Source of the DNA: Sciurus carolinensis
Lineage: Eukaryota > Chordata > Mammalia > Rodentia > Sciuridae
DNA length: 64,000 nucleotides
Reading direction: 5' to 3'
Assembly (NCBI RefSeq): GCF_902686445.1
Contig: NC_062220.1
Coordinates: 99,030,143-99,094,142, forward strand
Shown: positions 37,520 to 48,010 of the stretch, piece by piece
Position numbering within the stretch: position 1 is the stretch's first letter
Layout of the letters: each line of letters opens with the position of its first letter
Translations under genes and position numbers: made by a program
The notes under the pieces: generated by a model
What the model saw: only the letters and a program-made list of their open reading frames with translations
Databases searched by the model: none
What the model was told of the DNA's origin: nothing

Positions 37520-37790
37520 CACTGGAATCCAACACTTTAAGTTCGGATCTTCGTTCTGACTCAAAATCAATATGAACTTAGAAAAGTTTCTGAACCTCTC
37601 TGTGTTCAACATTTATGACATTTGGGGCTTTTACTTGGATCAGCCTCATTCCAAATTCACTTGTAATTTGGGGACACTGTATCCACTTATCTCATTGGAT
37701 TGTCATGATGATTAAATGAGTCGTGCATGCAAAATGCTTAGTACAGAGTAAAGCCTTGTTAAATGTTAGCTGCTATGATTGTAGATAGTA
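37520..37790 (+). repeat. MIR SINE carrying a templated 52-bp insertion
   Basis: Forward MIR: 'gaacttagaaaagtttctga', 'acctctctgtg', then (after foreign sequence) 'acttgtaatttggggacac', 'gattgtcatgatgattaaat', 'gagtaaagccttgttaaatg', 'ttagctgctatgat'. The MIR order is interrupted at 37603-37654 by a block that recurs at 38234-38285. Confidence 0.8.
37603..37654 (+). repeat. 52-bp direct repeat, copy 1 (inside MIR)
   Basis: Near-identical (two mismatches by eye) to 38234-38285, 631 bp downstream. Core: 'tgacatttggggctttt', 'acttggatcagcctcattcc'. It replaces the usual MIR 'cctcagtttcctca' segment, so this copy looks like the recipient. Confidence 0.9.
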
Positions 37791-39065
37791 TTAATGGACC
37801 TTCTAGAAATTGAGAGTGAACCTTGCAGGATGTACTTTTCCTGTTTGTAAGTTTCAAAGTGCAAATGCTCTGAATGGATTTCTAATGTGAAATATGACTT
37901 AACTTCCCCTATGTTTTACCATAAGTATAAGCAGTTGCTGTGGCTCTGCTTCAGTCTTGGAACAGACACACCTTGTCTGCCAACTTCTGGGAAGTCCACT
38001 GAACTGGCACTCAACTGTGGGAGCAGGATACAAAACCTCAGACATGGTCTCTAGTAAATGCAGTTGCCAGAAGCTTAAATAACAGAACTGTTCTGCAATG
38101 GCACGTTTGTTCCAGAAAGAGGAATACTGTGATCATACTCATAAAATCAGACGAGACTTTCACATTCTCTCTTGTAACCTAAGTGAAAAAAAATATCTGA
38201 CTGTCAAGGAATCCCCACCCTATGCAAGATTTATGTTCAACTTTTCTGACATTTGGGGCTTTTACTTGGATCAGCCTCATTCCAAGGTGTTCATGCTTGA
38301 AAAGCCCACTGGAAAATTTTCCAGGCCAGCAGTAGAAGACTGCTACCTGGCTGATCTTCTCCTCAGTCACTGGCATGGGCAAGGAAACTTCAGAGGAAAC
38401 TTCGAGAGGCTGTTTGTCTCCCTGTCAGGGTCTGCATCAACATTAACTTTTTGCAGTTCATGATTGAAAATTTTATTTTAGGCTTCCAGACTCATCTATG
38501 TTTCCTTACTCCATAACCTTTTGATAAGAGATCACATGCTTTTGGATCTCTTTAGAGAATGGATCATTTCCTTATGACTGTGTTTCCTGAGTTCAGTTCA
38601 CTGCTGTGGGTTCTCAGAGTGCCATTATGATGAGGATGGCAGATGCCCCTTGGTTTTAGTTCAGTCTCCAACTGTGAAAATTTGGCCCACCTTTCCTGCA
38701 AGAATAGATGTTGGGGACTGAGAGTTTTAGTGAAAGGGATGATTTCTTTTTGTATTTTCAAGCAGAGGTCACAGTGACCTGCTGAGAATGCAAGAATATC
38801 TGTAGAAATTTAGAACAGAAGAAACATGGCAACCAGCTCCTGCTTGGTAAATATAGGCAAAGGAAGTGGCAACCTCAAAGATGGAAGAAGTTTAGTTATT
38901 CTCAAGTGCTCTGGAGTCACTGAATGCTTGTGAGCAGAAGGAGAGGAATAGTTAGGGATGAGAGAGATGTAGAATAAGACTGATATTTCCTTTATCATTT
39001 GTTGTTTGTTAATATGAACTTTTATTCTGTTCAAAAGACAATATTCCATCTGGCATAGTTATTGA
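37791..39065. other. Unassigned intergenic sequence
   Basis: Contains the copy-2 direct repeat and a 121-codon ORF (38098-38463) without splice sites, a Kozak-like start or family similarity. No gene called. Confidence 0.5.
38234..38285 (+). repeat. 52-bp direct repeat, copy 2 (likely source)
   Basis: Lies in unique-looking sequence within a 121-codon open frame (38098-38463). That frame has no recognisable domain and I do not call it a gene. See copy 1. Confidence 0.9.
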
Positions 39066-39067
39066 GA

Positions 39068-39245
39068 ACTCAGCCTCAGTGTTAGATTCTGCCACTTATA
39101 AGATGTATACCTTGGTCAGGTTGCATGAACTTTCTAAACATTGTTTTCCTCATTATTAAAGATAAAAGTTTCTGTTATATAAATCAAACAGATAGTAAAC
39201 ACCAAATGCCTAGAATAGTACCTGCCAAATAACTTGATAACACTG
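39068..39245 (+). repeat. MIR SINE
   Basis: 'gattctgccacttataagat', 'ttggtcaggttgcatgaact', 'gttttcctcattattaaaga', 'cctagaatagtacctgccaa': forward MIR in the expected order. Confidence 0.7.
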
Positions 39246-40325
39246 AAGGACAGTTAGTGGTAGTGATGATGGTAATGGGGATGGTGGTTAAGTGGTATTG
39301 GTGGCAATGTTTCTGAGGATACTGGTAACAATGATGGTGTAAGAGGAAGAAAGGGCAGTAGTACATGTAGGCTCTAGTGTTTTACCATATGAGCCAATGG
39401 CCATCCAAGGGTGCCATAGCAGATGTACTCGATTGGAGAGACTCCAAAGTTTGTTGGCTTCATCTCTACTGCCTCCTTGAAAGTACATTTTCCCATCACT
39501 TCTGTCTGCTTTAAGGGAATTAAACTTACAAATGGAAAAAAATTAAACAGGCCCCTATTCCTGACACCTGCCTCACCTGAGTTCCTCAGAGACTTGGCAG
39601 TGAAGATTTCCTAAGGACCCTGGTAGGAACTAGTCTATGAGTCTTCCTCTTTGGGGACCCTTGTTGCTCCCTTTCCTGAATCTCCAGCCAGACAGACCAG
39701 GTGGTTTTCCATGCCATCAGACTGAGCTTAGATTCAACCTCAGTCCTCAAAGGGAAAGGTACCATTTCCTTCCACCAATCCCCTGGAGCCAACCTTCATG
39801 CTATGATTGGCCTTCCCCCAGAGTGACTCATCAAACCAGAGTTTGTCCTTGTACTGACCCCTGACGACTTCCTGAGACGGGGGTGAGACCTGCTGGGAGG
39901 AAAGGCAATCATTATATCATCCCTGATCCAAGGCCACATAAACACTTCCCTTCCCTACCCTAATGAATGGGCTCCAAAGGGCAGGCTGACTTGTCTTGGT
40001 GTGGCCCTCCTAGGCCAAGGGTGTGGATAAGAACTTAGCTTATACTGGTGTTGGGAACATTTAGATTATCACTTTCTCAACTTTTTCTCTTTATATCATA
40101 ATGTTAATGTTGATGGGCAATTACCTTTTATTTCTTTTTCTTTTAAAGCATGCTACAGAAGCAGAAAAGGAAACTACTCTATTAAAAGTGTATGGCCTGA
40201 AAATTCTCATGGTTTCATATGCTGTGGAGGCCTAGGATATATGAAGATGAACCTCAAGGAACATAGGGAGATAGCCATGTTTTAAAATGAGGCAAAACAG
40301 TGCAACCACTAAGACAATGCATGAC
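39246..40325. other. Unassigned intergenic sequence
   Basis: No gene found. Short ORFs at 39.4-39.9 kb occur on both strands without domain signal. A T(G)GTGATGATGGTAATGG-like imperfect trinucleotide patch sits at 39255-39340. Confidence 0.5.
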
Positions 40326-40329
40326 AGAG

Positions 40330-40500
40330 TAGGATGCAGGTTGAGTTGTGACAGTAAACATGCCACTTCATTTTCTGGGCCTCAGTGTCCTTGTGAGTAA
40401 AACCCAAGATGTTGAGAATACCTTCCTTGTAGTTGCTATGTTAGGGCTTATAAAGTGCTTAGCACTATGCATGGTACACATCTGATGCTCATTCCATGGT
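40330..40500 (+). repeat. MIR SINE
   Basis: 'gccacttcattttctgggcc', 'tcagtgtccttgtgagtaaa', 'gggcttataaagtgcttagc', 'gcatggtacacatctgatgc': forward MIR. Confidence 0.65.
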
Positions 40501-41465
40501 AGGCTATATAGTAAGGACCATTAGAGAGAGATAAGTACCATGCTCTGAGAACACTCAGCTGCTGTTAGAATGAATACCTAGATTCAAGGTTCTTATGAAC
40601 TAGCATCAGTTTGGACCCTGAAGAAGAATGTGGTTTCTGCAGGGGCTGGGGATACATCATGAGTAGAGAATTAACACAGAACTGTTAAAGGTAAACTCAT
40701 CAAGCAGTTAGTCATTTATGTAGAGCAAAAGGCAAGTGTATTGTAGTGAATGAAAAAAATTATATGTGTTAAAATATTGGAGGTCTTGACTAACATACCA
40801 AGAAATTCTTCCATACCAGAATGGAATACATCAAAATTGGTCCATTATTTTGAACCTGCTAGCTAGCCAAGTTCCAGAATTACTAATCCCAAATTTCAAG
40901 AGAATTCAGAGATACCCATACTGGTATATAGAGGATGCTGTGACATATGCCTAGGTTTGTTTTCACCCCTGGATTTTAGATCTATTGGTGGTTTTGAACT
41001 CTTGGAAGGGCAGGGGAAATATAAAAATCTATTTATATGAAAACTTGGGGCATTGTGAAGGAAAGTAATTATCCAAGGACTTGATTCTTGGTCAGCTTGA
41101 CAGAGTAAGAGTAATTCTGAATTCACTGAATCTCTTACCTCAGTTTCCCTTGGATCTATATCTAAGCCCTATATAAGATACAATTTCTAAAAGCAGGGAG
41201 TGGCAGAAAGTTCTAAGCTGATTGGATAATGCCTGTAAGGATCTTGAGTTGGAAAGAGGACCAGTATAACTGGGACATAACCAAGGACGGGAGGAGTGGC
41301 ATGGCATTAACTTGAAGAGTTAAGCAAGCATCAAATGATAAGAGCATTCAGTCTTAGAAGAAATTTTGAAGTCAGTTCTAAGTAAAGTGGGAAATTACCA
41401 GAAGAAATATAAGCATCTCTGTGACATAATCTGGCTAATGAGTTAAAATATATACTTTTTTTGGA
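40501..41465. other. Unassigned intergenic sequence
   Basis: No gene or clearly named repeat. Confidence 0.45.
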
Positions 41466-41469
41466 GAGC

Positions 41470-41840
41470 AAGTCTGGTAGCTGAAATCAGTTAGGAAACT
41501 ACTGTAGTAGTCAGAGTGAGAGGTGATGAAGACTTTGATTGCTATGGTGGTTGTGGCAGGAGTCATGAAGAGGAGTAGAGTTTCTAAATATATTTTGGAA
41601 ATAGAACCACAGAGCTCAATAATAGATTAGAAAAGTAGAAGACAGAGAAGGTAGAATCAAGAAAGTTTGTCAAGTTTCTGGTTTCAGCCACCTAACAGTA
41701 CTGCCATTGACTGAGATGAAATATATAGGGATGAGGAAATGCTTTGCCACAGACAAATAGGAGTTCTGATTTTTGAGAAATTTAAATAGGGTCTCAAGGA
41801 GGTATTCTTTTCCAAGACATTTCAGTGTCCCACATATAGA
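41470..41840 (+). repeat. Ancient mammalian interspersed repeat, family unassigned (same as 24.4-25.0 kb)
   Basis: 'cagttaggaaactactgtag', 'tagtcagagtgagaggtgat', 'aatatattttggaaatagaa' and 'ctgccattgactgagatgaa' follow the later part of the same long consensus whose earlier part resembles 24430-25035. Diverged; name unknown to me. Confidence 0.4.
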
Positions 41841-43885
41841 TTAGAGACATAAAAAGTAAGGACGGAGCTTCCCAAGGAAGAGGAAATGGATAGGGTCCTG
41901 GGACTAATGCCCAGCAAATCCAAAATTTTGTGCTTGGGAGGAGCAGGCAGAGCCACCAAATGGTACTGAAAAGAAGTGTCAATTAATTTGCATAAAAAGC
42001 AGTGGAGTGTGCCACCCAGAGGTGGGAAGTGGAGAACGATTTCAATCAAGGGGGAGCAAAGGTCTTGGGCCACTGAAGGCTTCACTATGGCAGGTAGCAT
42101 TAAGCATTCTGCACATAGCATTTTACATTTGATCTCTGAAGTGGCAGAGACACTTTGAAAACAAAGTGTGTCTGACTCTCAAACCAATGCCTATTCTTAC
42201 TATATTATGCTCCTTAGGCATCCATGCCCTCATTTCAAAGAAGAATTTAGCATCAGAGGATGAGGTGGCTACACCGCACTGTAACCTGGGATGTCTCACT
42301 CCTAAATCCCCATTTTTTTTTTTTTTTTATTACATCAACCTTCTCTTACCTTGCCTTGAATTCAAGCTTGAAAGACTCTGGGAATTTATGGAAATGGTTC
42401 TCATGAAAAGCTAACCACAGAAAGTAAGGAGATAACCAACATCATGTTTCCTGCAGTGTTTTGGAGACTTAAAATAAAACAACAACAAATGATATTTTTA
42501 GTCTTGTGATTTTAGGTACATTCACAGGGTTTTGTTTTTGTTTTTGTTGATAACCATGTTACAGAAAATGCAAGGTGTTCTTTGGGTGTGGTAGCCAAGA
42601 GTACCAAGCAAGGACCTCAGACATGAGTTGGTGCACAGACCTCAGATCTTGGTGGGGAGGATTTATGGCAGACCAAAAGCAGGCACTGCTCACTGCCTCA
42701 GCTGGAGGCATGGGAGCCAGGTGGAAGGAGATGCCTAGGGAGGCAGCTGAGAAGAGCCCAAGTCACCCTTTCCTGAATGTACACCAAAGGAATCTCAGAT
42801 GCTGTTGGGGTGGAGCAGCATCCACTTCTGTTTCTGGAACCTGAGCCATCCCTGCTTCTCAGCTGGACTGGCTCTGCAGCTCTCCTCCCTGAGCTGTCAG
42901 AGTCAGTTAGGCTGAGACAAACAGCCTGTGGCCTGATGCTGCGTGATTGTGTTTTATTTGACTGATTTTATTTTGGCACAAAGGCGGCAGGAAAATGCAG
43001 ACGCGCTGGTGCTTGACTCTGACAGATGAAGCAGGGAATCCAGGAGTTAAGCTATGCCCTGAGGCAGGTTGATGGACTGGGCTGGAGGTGGTGCATTACA
43101 ACTGGTGGGATCATGGGCTCCAGTGCCTGGAGTGACCATCTGGCCACCAAGTCTCTGGGGGACATCTGCAAAGTAGGAGACATCCTTGTGTGTCTTCTCT
43201 CTGGACTCCATGGGTAAAGCATGTGCTCTGCAATGCTCCCAGGAAGGACTGCCAGTTGCAAACGTTGAGGGCTGTGTACTCTGCAGAGCCACTTTAATGG
43301 AGGAGGGCATTTCTCAGAACACTGTTAACTTTGGAGCAGACCTTAAGACAGCATCCAAGGAATCTTATGCTTTATTGAGAAACTGAATCTCATCAAGAGT
43401 AGTTCTCAGGAGCCATTTCAGTATCTGAACGTGGGACTTAGCTGTTTTCAGAATCATAAACATGGTCAGGCCCTCATACCCTCAGTTCATTCCCTGGGGC
43501 TCTGAGTGGATTCTTGTCCTCACAGATTAAGATCCTTTTTTCGTTTGTTTCTTTTTTATTGGGTTTTGTTTTTGGAAAACCACATGGACACATAGTAAAT
43601 TTCCCAATCATTGATATCTTTTCCAACTGAAAAATAAACAAACTCCTTTTGAACTCTATTTTTGTCTACTCAGTCTTGTTCACTGGGTCTTTTTTGTGCA
43701 GTAAACTCTGTGAAAGGGTTGTCCTGCTTCCTCATTTCCTATTTATCCTTGAACTCTCCTATTGTCTGAAAGCACCAATGGGCAGGAATAAGAAAGGGTA
43801 TACTGTGGAGAGAAGTTCCATGCTTCTTTCTATTGAGAAGTGGTACTTACTTTCGCTCCATGCCAATGCATAGTGTGATGAATGT
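41841..43885. other. Unassigned intergenic sequence, somewhat GC-richer at 42.6-43.3 kb
   Basis: No gene supported. Overlapping ORFs at 42.6-43.4 kb on both strands (60-89 codons) follow from the higher GC content. A 17-base poly(T) lies at 42312-42328 with no SINE or L1 body attached. Confidence 0.45.
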
Positions 43886-43889
43886 GCAG

Positions 43890-44385
43890 TCCTCTCCACC
43901 TTCAGCACCCTCTGAGATCTGTTCTGCACATAGCATCTTTTAAAAATGGAAATTAAACCACATCCCTCCCTTGCTTCCAACCCTCCAATAGTTTCCCATT
44001 ACAATTATGTTTCCTACCCTGGTTTTAACCCTCCTTCCTTCCCTGACTTCATCTCCTATCTACTTACTTCTTCTGGAATGCTAGTTTCTCACATGCTGCT
44101 CTGGTTACTCATCTTTCGGGTCTCAGCTCAAATCCACCTGCCCAAAGAGTCTTAACCTCATGGACTACAAAAAATAGCTTCATGCTTTGAGTTTTACCCT
44201 TTCCCAACTTGTTTTGAAGGCTGCCAACTTTATTATTTCAGTATTTGTGTTTATGAACCCTTTTCTCCTGTGGAATGCAAACTCTTTAAGGGTGGTTACT
44301 TTGCATCTCTCATTCAGCATTGTCAATACCTGGCATATGATGGTTGTTCCATAAATACTGATTCAATTATTGAATGACTAAAGGG
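43890..44385 (+). repeat. L2 LINE, 3' part
   Basis: 'ttcttctggaatgctagttt', 'tttcgggtctcagctcaaat', 'ccacctgcccaaagagtctt', 'gcaaactctttaagggtggt', 'atacctggcatatgatggtt' and 'ccataaatactgattcaatt' follow the L2 3' consensus order to its end. Confidence 0.75.
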
Positions 44386-44825
44386 TCAATATGATTGTCA
44401 TGTGGGGCTTGATAAGGAGAAAGATGAACAGCTAGAAAAGTAAGCTAAGACTAAGAATATGCAGGTTGTTGAATACTGCATTAATTTATTTGGGTTTCCA
44501 CTCCTGTGAACCCAGATTCCAGGTATGCTAAAGTCTACATGCCAAATCCCTACCCAAGCTCTAGGCTCAGTCCCATGGCCCAAGCTTTAGGCCTTTCTGC
44601 ATGGACCAAGTTACCACGATTACCCAAGTAGACCCTGCCAGGAGATCAACACCTGTACACTCAGGCTCCGGGTCTGTTTGCCTGCCTGCTGACTCAGGCA
44701 CTAGACTAGCCCACCTGAGGAGTCCAGCAATAAGCTGCCCATAAGCCTTGCCAGTTGGTCTTCCTATAATCTCTGCATAGGATGACCATTGAAGGGCTTT
44801 CCCTATCAATGGGTCTGTAAAGACT
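44386..44825. other. Unassigned intergenic sequence
   Basis: No gene or named repeat; a minus-strand 80-codon ORF has no support. Confidence 0.45.
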
Positions 44826-45525
44826 TGAAGAGGTGCTAACTTTTAAAAATATACAGACACCAATGCAAGGTTGTGAGAAGCAAAAATATTTTTTAAAAAT
44901 GATAATTCCAAAGAATCAAAATGAGATACTGGTAACCTAAAGAAATAGAGACCTATGATGTGCCTGAAAAATAATTTAAAATAATTATTAAGGTTTTTAA
45001 GACTCAAACAGATTCTGGAACTGAAGAACATAATGACTGAACTGAAAAATCCTAAAGAGCGCTTTAACAGCAGACTTAATGGAGCAGAAGAAAGAATTAA
45101 ACATTAAGACAGGTAATTTGAAATGACTGAAAAAGAAGAAGGAAAATAAAAAGAATGAAAAACATTAAAAAAAAGGGATTCAATAAAAGCATAATAGTTC
45201 TTATGGAACAGAAAAAGAGTAAGGTACAGAAATCTTATTTAAAGAAATAATAACAGAAAACTTCATGCATCTACATCTTTTAAGCCCAAATAAGCTCAAA
45301 TGCTCACTGAGACACATTATAATCAAATTCTCAAAAGTCAAAGACAAACAGAATTTTGAAAGCATCAAGAAAAAAGTGACTTGTAATATACTATGTAACT
45401 TTCATATAACTGTCAGCAGATTTCTCATCAGAAACTTTGCAGGTCAGGAAAGAGTGGTATGAATATATTCAAAGAGATGGTAAAAAGTCTTGCCAACCAA
45501 GAACAACATTGCAAAACTGTCCTTT

Positions 45526-45539
45526 AGAAATGAAGAAGA
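45526..45539. repeat. Young L1 target-site duplication, 5' copy
   Basis: AGAAATGAAGAAGA, identical to 52081-52094. The preceding bases are TT, so the nicked site TT/AGAA is a one-base variant of the L1 endonuclease preference TT/AAAA (plus strand). Confidence 0.95.
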
Positions 45540-45540
45540 G

Positions 45541-46789
45541 GATCCAAGATGGCGGCCTAGAGGGAGACTGCACCTCCGGTCGCGCCACAACCCAGGAGTT
45601 AAGAAGGGGAGGCATTGAGAGACTCGGACTGAAGTGGAGCCACGGGTGAGTCTGCCCACTGGGTAAAGCTCGGCCCGGGTGGCAGGCCCAGATAGAGGTG
45701 GCTTATCGGAGCCGGGCAGGGCAGCTAGAGTCATCCACAGGCAGTCCTGCGCACTCCGGCGGTGGGCCCCGCCCACACAGCCAGCTTCTCCAGGTTCTCG
45801 GAACGGAACTGGCCCGCTAGTGAGAGCCTGTCTGAACAGAGCACGCTCCGAGTCCCGGAGCCCCTGCAGTGCAGTGTACTCCTGCAAAGAACCAGCGGAG
45901 AGGCTCGATCTGCAGTCAGCCTCAGGGATAAGGGCAGGGCAGCAGGAGACCTCTTCAGGCGGCACTGCCCACTCCGGCTGCGGGCTCTCTTCACGGGGCG
46001 ATCCAAGATGGCGGCCTAGAGGGAGACTGCACCCCCGGTCGCTCCAGAACCCAGGAGTTAAGAAGGGGAGGCATTGAGAGACTCGGACTGAAGTGGAGCC
46101 ACGGGTGAGTCTGCCCACTGGGTAAAGCTCGGCCCGGGTGGCAGGCCCAGATAGAGGTGGCTTATCGGAGCCGGGCAGGGCAGCTAGAGTCATCCACAGG
46201 CAGTCCTGCGCACTCCGGCGGTGGGCCCCGCCCACACAGCCAGCTTCTCCAGGTTCTCGGAACGGAACTGGCCCGCTAGTGAGAGCCTGTCTGAACAGAG
46301 CACGCTCCGAGTCCCGGAGCTGCTGCAGTGCAGTGTACTCCTGCAAAGAACCAGCGGAGAGCCTCAATCTGCAATCAGCCTCAGGGATAAGGACAGGGCA
46401 GCCGGAGACCTCTTCAGGCGGCTCTGCCCACTCCGGCTGCGGGCTCTCTTCACGGGGCGATCCAAGATGGCGGCCTAGAGGGAGACTGCACCCCCAGTCG
46501 CTCCAGAACCCAGGAGTTAAGAAGGGGAGGCATTGAGAGACTCGGACTGAAGTGGAGCCACGGGTGAGTCTGCCCACTGGGTAAAGCTCAGCCCGGGTGG
46601 CAGGCCCAGATAGAGGTGGCTTAGCAGAGCCGGGCAGGGCAGCTTGAGTCTTCCCAAGGTAGTCTTCCACACTCCGGCAGTGGGCTCTTCCCACACGGCC
46701 AGCTGCACGGTGCAGGCCCACAGTGAGAGCATTTCCGCACAGAGCCAGTTCCAAAACGTGGAACCAGTAGGGGGCTAGGGGCAGTATTC
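45541..46789 (+). promoter_or_regulatory. L1 5' UTR promoter: tandem 459-bp monomers
   Basis: Monomer 1 is 45541-45999, monomer 2 is 46000-46458, and a diverged partial monomer 3 is 46459-46789. Each starts GATCCAAGATGGCGGCCTAG. The CAAGATGGCGG at 45545-45555, 46004-46014 and 46463-46473 fits the YY1 core known to set L1 transcription starts (established for human L1; inferred here). The block is GC- and CpG-rich in an AT-rich region. Repeated-monomer promoters are known from mouse L1 (A, F, Tf types); these sequences are different. Sense frames of 132 codons repeat in each monomer but are probably by-products. Confidence 0.9.
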
Positions 46790-46932
46790 TTCGAATGAGC
46801 TGCTTTATCAGATTCCTCCAAGACATCAGGCTACTGAAGGCTGGGAGGTGATACACTGGAAATCTACTGGGACACTATAAGCCAATAGTGGAAAACTGCA
46901 ATATCTCAGGGTCCCACTGACAACTGACCATT
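46790..46932 (+). other. L1 5' UTR tether between monomers and ORF1
   Basis: Non-repeated sequence leading to the ORF1 ATG. Related sequence ('gggacactataag') is still visible in old copy A near 12855. Confidence 0.75.
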
Positions 46933-47979
46933 ATGAGAAAACAAGGGAAGAAAATGTCCCAAACAAACCTAGATACTACATCAATAAAACCCAATGACAG
47001 CAGAGCAGAAGAAATGTCAGAAAGGGAGTTCAGAATGTACGTAATTAAAACGATCAGGGAAGCTAATGAGGAGATGAAAGAGCAAATGCAGGCATTGAAG
47101 GAGGAGATGAAAGAGCAAATGCAGGCATTAAATGATCGCACCAATCAACAGTTAAAAGACCAAATACGGGAAGCAAGAGATCATTTCAATAAAGAGTTAG
47201 AGATACTGAAAAAAAACCAAACTGAAATCCTTGAAATGAAGGAAACAATAAACCAAGTTAAAAACTCCATAGAAAGCATAACCAATAGGATAGAACACCT
47301 GGAAGACAGAACCTCAGACATTGAAGACAAAATATTTAACCTTGAAAACAAAGTGGAACAAACAGAGAAGATGGTAAGAAATCATGAACAGAATCTCCAA
47401 GAACTATGGGATATCATGAAAAGGCCAAATTTGAGAATTATTGGGATTGAGGAAGGCTTAGAGAAACAAACCAAAGGAATGAACAATCTATTCAATGAAA
47501 TAATAACAGAAAATTTCCCAAATCTGAAGAACGAAATGGAAAACCAAGTACAAGAGGCTTATAGAACTCCAAACATACAAAATTACAACAGACCCACACC
47601 AAGGCACATTATTATGAAAATACCTAACATACAAAATAAAGACAGAATTTTAAAGGCCGCGAGAGAAAAGAATCAAATTACATTCAGAGGGAAACCAATA
47701 AGAATATCAGCAGATTTTTCAATCCAGACCCTAAAAGCTAGAAGGGCCTGGAACAACATATACCAAGCCCTGAAAGAAAATGGATGCCAACCAAGAATCT
47801 TATACCCAGCAAAACTTACCTTCAAATTTGACGATGAAATAAGATCCTTCCATGATAAACAAAAGCTAAAGGAATTTACAAAAAGAAAGCCAGCATTACA
47901 GAACATTCTCAGCAAAATATTCCATGAGGAAGAGATGAAAAACAACGATGCAAATCAGCAACAGGAGGCGCTAGCCTAA
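46933..47979 (+). CDS. L1 ORF1 protein, intact (348 aa)
   Basis: L1 ORF1p is a trimeric RNA-binding chaperone that packages L1 RNA with ORF2p. The frame is fully open. Residues 1-40 are a polar N-terminus. About 40-158 are heptad-rich coiled coil (REANEEMKEQMQALK ... NRIEHLEDRTSDIEDKIFNL). About 160-255 are the RRM (starts MKRPNLRIIGIEE; includes RHIIMKIPNIQNKDRILKAA). About 256-330 are the C-terminal domain (ADFSIQTLKARRAWNNIYQA, GCQPRILYPAKLTF). Residues 46-56 and 57-67 are an exact-looking 11-residue tandem duplication. Length is close to human (338) and mouse (about 357-371) ORF1p. The ATG chosen gives the usual spacing after the 5' UTR. A frame of comparable quality is absent from all other L1 copies here. 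Confidence 0.95.
   Translation: MRKQGKKMSQTNLDTTSIKPNDSRAEEMSEREFRMYVIKTIREANEEMKEQMQALKEEMKEQMQALNDRTNQQLKDQIREARDHFNKELEILKKNQTEILEMKETINQVKNSIESITNRIEHLEDRTSDIEDKIFNLENKVEQTEKMVRNHEQNLQELWDIMKRPNLRIIGIEEGLEKQTKGMNNLFNEIITENFPNLKNEMENQVQEAYRTPNIQNYNRPTPRHIIMKIPNIQNKDRILKAAREKNQITFRGKPIRISADFSIQTLKARRAWNNIYQALKENGCQPRILYPAKLTFKFDDEIRSFHDKQKLKEFTKRKPALQNILSKIFHEEEMKNNDANQQQEALA
47068..47133 (+). repeat. 33-bp tandem duplication in ORF1 coiled coil
   Basis: Units 47068-47100 and 47101-47133 differ only at the last bases (gaag/aaat end). They encode EEMKEQMQALK and EEMKEQMQALN. Eleven residues equal a 3-4-4 hendecad, so the coiled coil is lengthened without losing register badly. Confidence 0.95.
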
Positions 47980-48010
47980 AGGAATAGCCAAATAAAGGAG
48001 AAACCAAATC

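Larger units (their letters stand above)
45444..46856 (-). other. Antisense 470-codon open frame through the L1 promoter
   Basis: Open from 46856 down to 45444, running out of the L1 5' end into flanking DNA. The product would be a 153-residue repeat (units with AGCVGGAHRRSAQDCLWMT and LPGSDKPPLSGPATRAELYP), arginine/proline/glycine-rich, with no domain I recognise. It stays open because the monomer length (459) is a multiple of three and the DNA is GC-rich. Primate L1 has an antisense ORF0 in its 5' UTR, but this is not similar by eye. Listed as an open frame, not a demonstrated gene. Confidence 0.4.

Noticed and set aside
38098..38463. 121-codon plus-strand ORF
   Set aside because: No domain, no splice sites, no promoter signal; a 52-bp part is a local direct repeat. 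Likely chance.
42575..43386. Cluster of overlapping ORFs on both strands
   Set aside because: Follows from locally higher GC; no domain or splice signal on either strand.
45679..46077. 132-codon sense ORFs repeated in each L1 promoter monomer (also 46138-46536)
   Set aside because: GC-rich by-products of the 459-bp unit; they end within the next unit and show no domain.
45541..46620. CRISPR-like or satellite array
   Set aside because: Units are L1 promoter monomers with no spacers, linked to ORF1 and ORF2.
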